From an uncultured Lysobacterales bacterium (GTDB lineage Bacteria > Pseudomonadota > Gammaproteobacteria > Xanthomonadales > Xanthomonadaceae), in NCBI GenBank assembly GCA_946886865.1, contig CAMPJI010000040.1, positions 1-20,718 of the forward strand: 20,718 bases of DNA, read 5' to 3'. The notes beneath the pieces are model-generated. The model saw nothing but the letters and a program-made list of their open reading frames with translations, did not search any database and was not told the DNA's origin. A program made the translations under genes and the position numbers. Position 1 is the stretch's first letter. Every line of letters starts with the position of its first letter. Positions 16,678 to 20,718 of the stretch are shown piece after piece.

Positions 16678-17970
16678 ATGCCAAACGGGCTTCCCCGGAA
16701 GATCAAGCTTGCGTTTCTGACGCAGGCGGCGATCGGCAGCATCCTGATCTCGCTGGGCATCCTCCTGGCGGGACTGGTGGTGCGTGAGGCGGTGCTGACC
16801 GAGCGCATGCAGCGCGAGGTTGACGAGTACTGGGCCCACGCCGGGGACGACGCCGACTATCCATTGCCGCTGACCTCGTCCCTGACCGGCTACGTCGACC
16901 GCCCCGGGGCGCCGAGCCGAACGCTTCCCGCGGGGCTCCGCGCGCTGCCGCCCGGGCTGCACCCGCTGCCCGAACAAGGCCGCATGGTGTACGTCGACGA
17001 CCGGGCCGAAGGGCGGTTCTATGTCACGTTCGCATCGTCACTCGTCGACCGCGCCATTCTTTACATGGGCCTGGTGTCGCTCCTGCTGTCGCTGCTGGCC
17101 ACGTACCTGATTTCCTGGCGTACCTACCGCATCTCCAAGCGGCTGGTGGTGCCGGTGAGCTGGTTGGCGGGCGTGGTGCGGGACTGGGACCCGCGGTCGC
17201 CCGACGCGCAGATGGTGGCGCCCGCCAATCTGCCCGGCGATGCGGGGCTGGAGGTCAGAAGGTTGGCCCGGGCGTTGTCGGAACTGGCCGACCGGGTCGG
17301 CGAATTCGTGGCCCGCGAACGTGATTTCACGCGGGATGCGAGCCATGAGTTGCGCACGCCGCTCACGGTGATCCGTGTGGCGACCGACCTGCTGCTGTCG
17401 GATGCCGACACGTCACCGCGCGCGCAGCGATCGCTGTTGCGCGTGCAGCGCGCCGGGCGCGACATGGAGGCGGTGATCGATGCCTTCCTGATCCTGGCCC
17501 GCGAGGCGGATGTCGCCCTGCAGAGCGAAACGGTGGACGTGGCTGAAATCGTGCACGACGAGGTCGACCGCATCCGTCCGATGCTGGTGGGCAAGCCGGT
17601 GCAGATCGAGGTGATCGACGAGGGCATGCCGCGCCTGGTCGCGCCCCCCAAGGTGCTCAACGTGATGGTGGGCAACCTGCTGAGCAATGCGGCGCGCTTC
17701 ACCGACCGCGGTCGCATCGAGGTGCGGATGGCACCGGACCGGATCGAGATCCGCGACACGGGCATCGGCATGAACGAGGAGGCGTTGCGCAATGCATTCA
17801 AGCCGTTCTACCGCCAGGACTTCTCGCGCGAGGAAGGCAAGGGCATGGGCCTGTCCATCGTGCACCGGCTGGGGGAGCGGTTCGGGTGGCCGGTGACGCT
17901 GCACAGCCGGGTGGACGACGGCACGGTGGCCACCATCCGTTTCAGCAAGACGGTCGACGCGCCCCGCTGA
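16678..17970 (+). CDS. Membrane sensor histidine kinase, partner of the upstream regulator
   Basis: 430 residues. Two hydrophobic helices, about 12-36 and 126-147, frame a periplasmic loop of about 90 residues with no recognised fold, rich in Pro in its second half. A HAMP-like linker leads to the H box RDFTRDASHELRTPLTVI with H223, then N box MVGNLLSNAARFT (N337), G1 IEIRDTGIGM (D360), F box FKPFYR and G2 GKGMGLSIVHRL near residue 387. All kinase motifs are intact. Its start lies 15 bases after the regulator stop, so the pair is co-transcribed. There is no strong ribosome site, which may mean coupled translation. The signal sensed is unknown; the exporter behind it suggests an envelope-active compound or cell-surface stress. 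Confidence 0.94.
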   Translation: MPNGLPRKIKLAFLTQAAIGSILISLGILLAGLVVREAVLTERMQREVDEYWAHAGDDADYPLPLTSSLTGYVDRPGAPSRTLPAGLRALPPGLHPLPEQGRMVYVDDRAEGRFYVTFASSLVDRAILYMGLVSLLLSLLATYLISWRTYRISKRLVVPVSWLAGVVRDWDPRSPDAQMVAPANLPGDAGLEVRRLARALSELADRVGEFVARERDFTRDASHELRTPLTVIRVATDLLLSDADTSPRAQRSLLRVQRAGRDMEAVIDAFLILAREADVALQSETVDVAEIVHDEVDRIRPMLVGKPVQIEVIDEGMPRLVAPPKVLNVMVGNLLSNAARFTDRGRIEVRMAPDRIEIRDTGIGMNEEALRNAFKPFYRQDFSREEGKGMGLSIVHRLGERFGWPVTLHSRVDDGTVATIRFSKTVDAPR

Positions 17971-17986
17971 AACTGAACCGGGCGGG

Positions 17987-18014
17987 CGCGTTCCGCCGTT
18001 CGAACGTCAACGCG
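17987..18014. other. Nested palindrome in the kinase-adaptor spacer
   Basis: The 94-base spacer 17971-18064 contains CGTTCGAACG (17997-18006, a perfect 10-base palindrome) inside wider arms CGCGTT (17987-17992) and AACGCG (18009-18014). TTCACG, the arm sequence found upstream of the regulator, recurs at 18031-18036. It could be a regulator site or an internal mRNA structure. No T run follows, so a terminator is not supported, and no clear promoter is seen. Confidence 0.3.
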
Positions 18015-18064
18015 GCGGGCGGTCCGCGCGTTCACGTGCATCTTCTCCCCGATCAGGTCCGCCC

Positions 18065-19612
18065 ATGCCCCGTGCGCTCCTCCAGCCGGCCGTCCCGCGC
18101 CGCAGGCCTTCACGCCGCGCGGTAGGGCTGGGTCTGACGGTCATCATGGCCGCCGTCGCCGGCACGTACCTGATGCGCGAGCAGCGCGCCGAGGCCGGGA
18201 ACGGCGGCTATCGGACCGAGACCGTCGAGCGCGGCGATGTCCGGGTGTCGATTTCGGCCACCGGCACGTTGGCTGCCATCTCCACCGTCGACATCGGCAG
18301 CCAGGTGTCCGGCCAGGTGACCGAGGTGCTTGCCGACTTCAATGACCGCGTCGCGCGCGACCAGGTCATCGCGCGGATCGATCCGAGCACGTTCGACGCG
18401 CAGATCGCCCAGGGTGACGCCGGCGTGCGCAGTGCACGCGCCAGTCTGGCAACGGCGGAAGCCACCCTGCGCAATGCGCAGGCGGACTACACCCGCAAGG
18501 CGGCGCTGGCCGAAGACCAGCTGGTGGCACGGGCCGACGCCGACCTCGCGCGCGCGGCGCTCGACCAGGCCCGGGCCCAGGTGGGCGCCGCACAGGCGGA
18601 GATCACCCGACAGCTCGCGTCCACGCAGACGTCGCGGCTCAACCTGCAGCGCACCGAGATCCGCTCGCCCGTGGACGGCGTGGTGCTTACCCGCACCGTC
18701 GAGCCGGGCATGACGGTTGCGGCCAGCCTGCAGTCGCCCGTGCTGTTCCAGATCGCCGAAGACCTGTCGAAGATGGAGATCGTGCTGGCCATCGACGAGG
18801 CGGACATCGGCCAGGTCCGGGTCGGGCAGGGGGTGGGCTTCAGTGTCGATGCCTTTCCCGACCGCCAGTTCCGGGGTGAGGTCCAGCAGGTGCGCCTGGC
18901 CGCGACCAATACCAACAACGTCATCACCTATCCGGTGGTGGTGGCCGTCGACAACCGCGACGAGGTGCTGCTGCCGGGCATGACCGCCAATGCCGAGATC
19001 GAGGTCAGCCGGCGCGACGATGTGTTGCGGGTCAGCAGCGCGGCGCTGCGGTGGAAGCCGGCCGAAGAGGCCGACGCACCGGCGACGGAGCGCGCGGAGG
19101 CGGGTGTGGTGCGCGGCCGTGGCGATCTGTCGACCGATCTGTCGACCGCTGCGGACGGGCTTTCGCTGACCGCCGAGCAGCGCGCCGTGTTCGACCGCGA
19201 GGTCGCGGCGCTGCGTGAGCGCCAGGCGGCGCAGGCGGCGCAGGCGGCGGCACGCGCCGGGGCACCGGAGTCGATCAGGGCACCCAGCCTGTTCGGCGGC
19301 GGGCGCGCGGGGGGGCGCACGGCCGGTGGCGGGACGGGCGCGTCCCCGGCGATGCGCCAGCGCATGCTGGAGCGCGTACAGGCGCAGTTCTCCGGGTTTG
19401 CCGCCAGCCTGTCGGACGCACAGCGCGAGCAGTGGCAGGCCGAACTCCGCGCCTTGGCCGGTGCCCGTCGTGCGCCCCTCTACCGGCTGGTGGACGGACA
19501 ACCGCAGCGGGTCATGGTCCGCGTCGGCGCCAGCGACGGCGCCAGCACCGAGGTCAACGGCGTCGAGGACGGCGACCGCGTGATCGTCGGCATCGAGCGC
19601 GACGCCGGATGA
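18065..19612 (+). CDS. HlyD/MacA-type periplasmic adaptor with extended C-terminal insertion
   Basis: 515 residues, against about 370-390 for E. coli MacA. A basic N-terminus is followed by a single membrane anchor (about 19-37, GLGLTVIMAAVAGTYLM). Next come the lipoyl half-motif VDIGSQVSGQVTEVLADFNDRV, an alpha-hairpin with repeated A/Q/R helices (about 105-190), the second lipoyl half RTEIRSPVDGVVLTRTVEPG and beta-barrel sequence through LLPGMTANAEIEV. The insertion, about residues 335-470, contains DLSTDLST, an Ala/Gln run, a Gly-rich linker and two helices starting LTAEQ (368-372) and LSDAQ (449-453). The final strand APLYRLVDGQPQRVMVRVG then resumes the normal fold. It should bridge the ABC permease to an outer-membrane channel. 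The ribosome site is weak (AGG near 18055). Its last codons overlap the ATPase gene (ATGA). Confidence 0.92.
   Translation: MPRALLQPAVPRRRPSRRAVGLGLTVIMAAVAGTYLMREQRAEAGNGGYRTETVERGDVRVSISATGTLAAISTVDIGSQVSGQVTEVLADFNDRVARDQVIARIDPSTFDAQIAQGDAGVRSARASLATAEATLRNAQADYTRKAALAEDQLVARADADLARAALDQARAQVGAAQAEITRQLASTQTSRLNLQRTEIRSPVDGVVLTRTVEPGMTVAASLQSPVLFQIAEDLSKMEIVLAIDEADIGQVRVGQGVGFSVDAFPDRQFRGEVQQVRLAATNTNNVITYPVVVAVDNRDEVLLPGMTANAEIEVSRRDDVLRVSSAALRWKPAEEADAPATERAEAGVVRGRGDLSTDLSTAADGLSLTAEQRAVFDREVAALRERQAAQAAQAAARAGAPESIRAPSLFGGGRAGGRTAGGGTGASPAMRQRMLERVQAQFSGFAASLSDAQREQWQAELRALAGARRAPLYRLVDGQPQRVMVRVGASDGASTEVNGVEDGDRVIVGIERDAG
19124..19147 (+). repeat. Tandem 12-base duplication in the adaptor gene
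   Basis: GATCTGTCGACC occurs twice in direct succession (19124-19135 and 19136-19147) with no change and gives Asp-Leu-Ser-Thr twice. It falls at the start of the insertion, in what looks like a loop. It looks like a recent in-frame slippage event. Confidence 0.9.
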
Positions 19613-20322
19613 GCGCAGCGGGCGGCGACGGCGGCCATCGCGCCGTGATCAGTGCGCACGGGCTGGGCAAGGTGTATTCGCCCGGCACCCAGGCGGAAGT
19701 GGTCGCGCTCGCTGACGTCGATCTGGACATCCGGGCCGGCGAGTTCGTCGCCATCATGGGCCCGTCGGGGTCGGGCAAGTCGACCCTGATGAACCTCATC
19801 GGCTGCCTCGACACGCCGTCGTCCGGACGGTACCTCTGTGATGGCGAGGATGTCGCCACGCTGGATGCCGAAGCGCGTGCGCGGCTGCGACGCGACAAGA
19901 TCGGCTTCGTCTTCCAGGGCTTCCACCTGCTGCCCCGCATGAGCGCGCTGGAGAATGTCGCGCTGCCGTTGGGCTACGTCAGCGTGGCGCCCGACGAGCG
20001 CCTGTCCCGGGCGCAGGCCGCGCTAGCGTCCGTCGGCCTGGGCGAACGCACCGGGCACCGCCCCAACGAGCTGTCTGGCGGCCAGCAGCAGCGCGTCGCG
20101 ATCGCGCGGGCGCTGATCAACGCACCGCCCATCCTGCTGGCCGACGAGCCCACCGGTGCACTCGACAGCCGCACCGGCGAGGAGATCCTCGCCCTGTTCA
20201 AGCAGCTGCAGCAGCGTGGCCACACCGTGGTGCTGATCACCCATGACGCCGACGTGGCCGCCCACTGCGACCGCGTGGTCGTAATGCGCGACGGGCGCAT
20301 GCACGAGGAGGAGGCCGCATGA
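19609..20322 (+). CDS. ABC transporter ATPase of the MacB/LolD type
   Basis: 237 residues from the ATG at 19609, which overlaps the adaptor stop (ATGA). An earlier in-frame start at 19432 would add 59 basic residues read inside the adaptor gene and is rejected. Walker A GPSGSGKST is at 51-59, Q loop in GFVFQGFHLLPRMSALENV, signature LSGGQQQR at 155-162, Walker B ILLADEPTGALD (D179, E180) and H loop ITHD (H212). The FHLLPRMSALENVALPLGY segment is typical of the MacB/LolD/FtsE class that powers mechanotransmission rather than simple channel pumping. It is a stand-alone ATPase; in E. coli MacB the same domain is fused to the permease. It pairs with the next gene. Confidence 0.96.
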   Translation: MSAAGGDGGHRAVISAHGLGKVYSPGTQAEVVALADVDLDIRAGEFVAIMGPSGSGKSTLMNLIGCLDTPSSGRYLCDGEDVATLDAEARARLRRDKIGFVFQGFHLLPRMSALENVALPLGYVSVAPDERLSRAQAALASVGLGERTGHRPNELSGGQQQRVAIARALINAPPILLADEPTGALDSRTGEEILALFKQLQQRGHTVVLITHDADVAAHCDRVVVMRDGRMHEEEAA

Positions 20323-20718
20323 ACGCGTGGGAGGTGTTGCGCACCGCCGTGTTCGCGCTGCGCGGCAACTGGCTGCGCAGCGCACTGACCTCGCTGGGCG
20401 TGATCATCGGCATCGCCGCGGTGATCGTCATGGTGTCGGTCGGGCAGGGCACCCAGGCGGAGATCGACAAGCTGGTCTCGGGGCTGGGCTCAAACCGCCT
20501 GGACGTGGGCCCGGGTTCGCGCCGCGGACCGGGTGGCGCGCGCATGAGTGCCAGCAGCTACTACACGCTGGACGAGGACGACGCCGAGGCCATCCGCACT
20601 GAAATCCCGGAGGTGCAGTACGTCGCCGGCTCGCTGCGTGGCAGCGCGCAGGTGGTGTTTGCCGAGAACAACTGGGCGACGAACTGGGAAGGTGTGCAGC
20701 CGGACTTCTTCGCGCTGG
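20319..20718 (+). CDS. MacB/FtsX-type ABC permease (3' end beyond the window)
   Basis: The first 133 codons are present; the gene starts with ATG overlapping the ATPase stop by 4 bases (ATGA) and is open to the window end. The N-terminus MNAWEVLRTAVFALRGNWLR is an amphipathic lead into a membrane helix at about 20-44 (LRSALTSLGVIIGIAAVIVM), followed by VSVGQGTQAEIDKLVSGLGSN, the standard MacB signature. From about residue 60 the periplasmic MacB-PCD domain begins (LDVGPGSRRGPGG..., TLDEDDAEAIRTEIPEVQYV). With the adaptor and ATPase it forms a YknXYZ-like or split MacAB-like exporter in the inner membrane. Substrate cannot be told. Confidence 0.93.
   Translation, partial: MNAWEVLRTAVFALRGNWLRSALTSLGVIIGIAAVIVMVSVGQGTQAEIDKLVSGLGSNRLDVGPGSRRGPGGARMSASSYYTLDEDDAEAIRTEIPEVQYVAGSLRGSAQVVFAENNWATNWEGVQPDFFAL

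Noticed and set aside
18110..19501. 463-codon open frame on the - strand opposite the adaptor gene
   Set aside because: His/Arg/Gly/Leu-rich sequence without domains; the + strand adaptor has lipoyl and hairpin motifs.

Overview
The window is high-GC bacterial DNA, gene-dense, with strong third-position G/C bias and several 4-base ATGA stop/start overlaps. The pilI-pilJ-chpA-chpB-chpC order without pilK, followed by rsmE/bioA and nudE-cysQ-mazG, points to Xanthomonadales (a Xanthomonas, Lysobacter or Luteimonas relative). This is inferred from gene order and protein character. No rRNA, tRNA, CRISPR array, insertion sequence or prophage gene is visible.

Region 1 (1-10621, + strand) is a Pil-Chp chemosensory cluster controlling type IV pili. 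It contains the C-terminal end of a CheW-like PilI, the receptor PilJ, a 2048-residue hybrid CheA-type kinase ChpA, a CheB-like ChpB and a second CheW-like protein ChpC. Two features stand out. No CheR-type methyltransferase (PilK) lies between pilJ and chpA. In addition, ChpB appears to have lost the catalytic Ser and His of CheB. Together they suggest a twitching-motility sensory system whose methylation-based adaptation has been dismantled or replaced. ChpA also carries an unusual coiled-coil stretch of about 170 residues, rich in Ala, Glu, Arg and Leu, between its phosphotransfer domains.

Region 2 (10622-15844) is housekeeping. On the - strand, bioA (biotin synthesis) runs into rsmE (16S rRNA methylation) with a 10-base overlap. 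Divergent from bioA, nudE and cysQ overlap by 4 bases and are followed by mazG; all three encode nucleotide-cleaning hydrolases. A small DUF962 (Mpo1-like) membrane protein then converges with a DUF486 membrane protein, and their stop codons abut exactly.

Region 3 (15845-20718, + strand) is a two-component system followed by a tripartite export system: an OmpR-type response regulator, a sensor histidine kinase, a periplasmic adaptor, an ABC ATPase and an FtsX/MacB-type permease that runs off the window. ATPase and permease are separate proteins, as in YknXYZ-type systems, rather than one fused MacB. The likely logic is that an envelope stress or toxic compound is sensed by the kinase and the response regulator controls the exporter. 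Two perfect inverted repeats directly upstream of the regulator are candidate operators. The adaptor carries a C-terminal insertion with two Spy/CpxP-like LTxxQ motifs.

All functions are assigned by reading motifs and recalling families; no database search was run.
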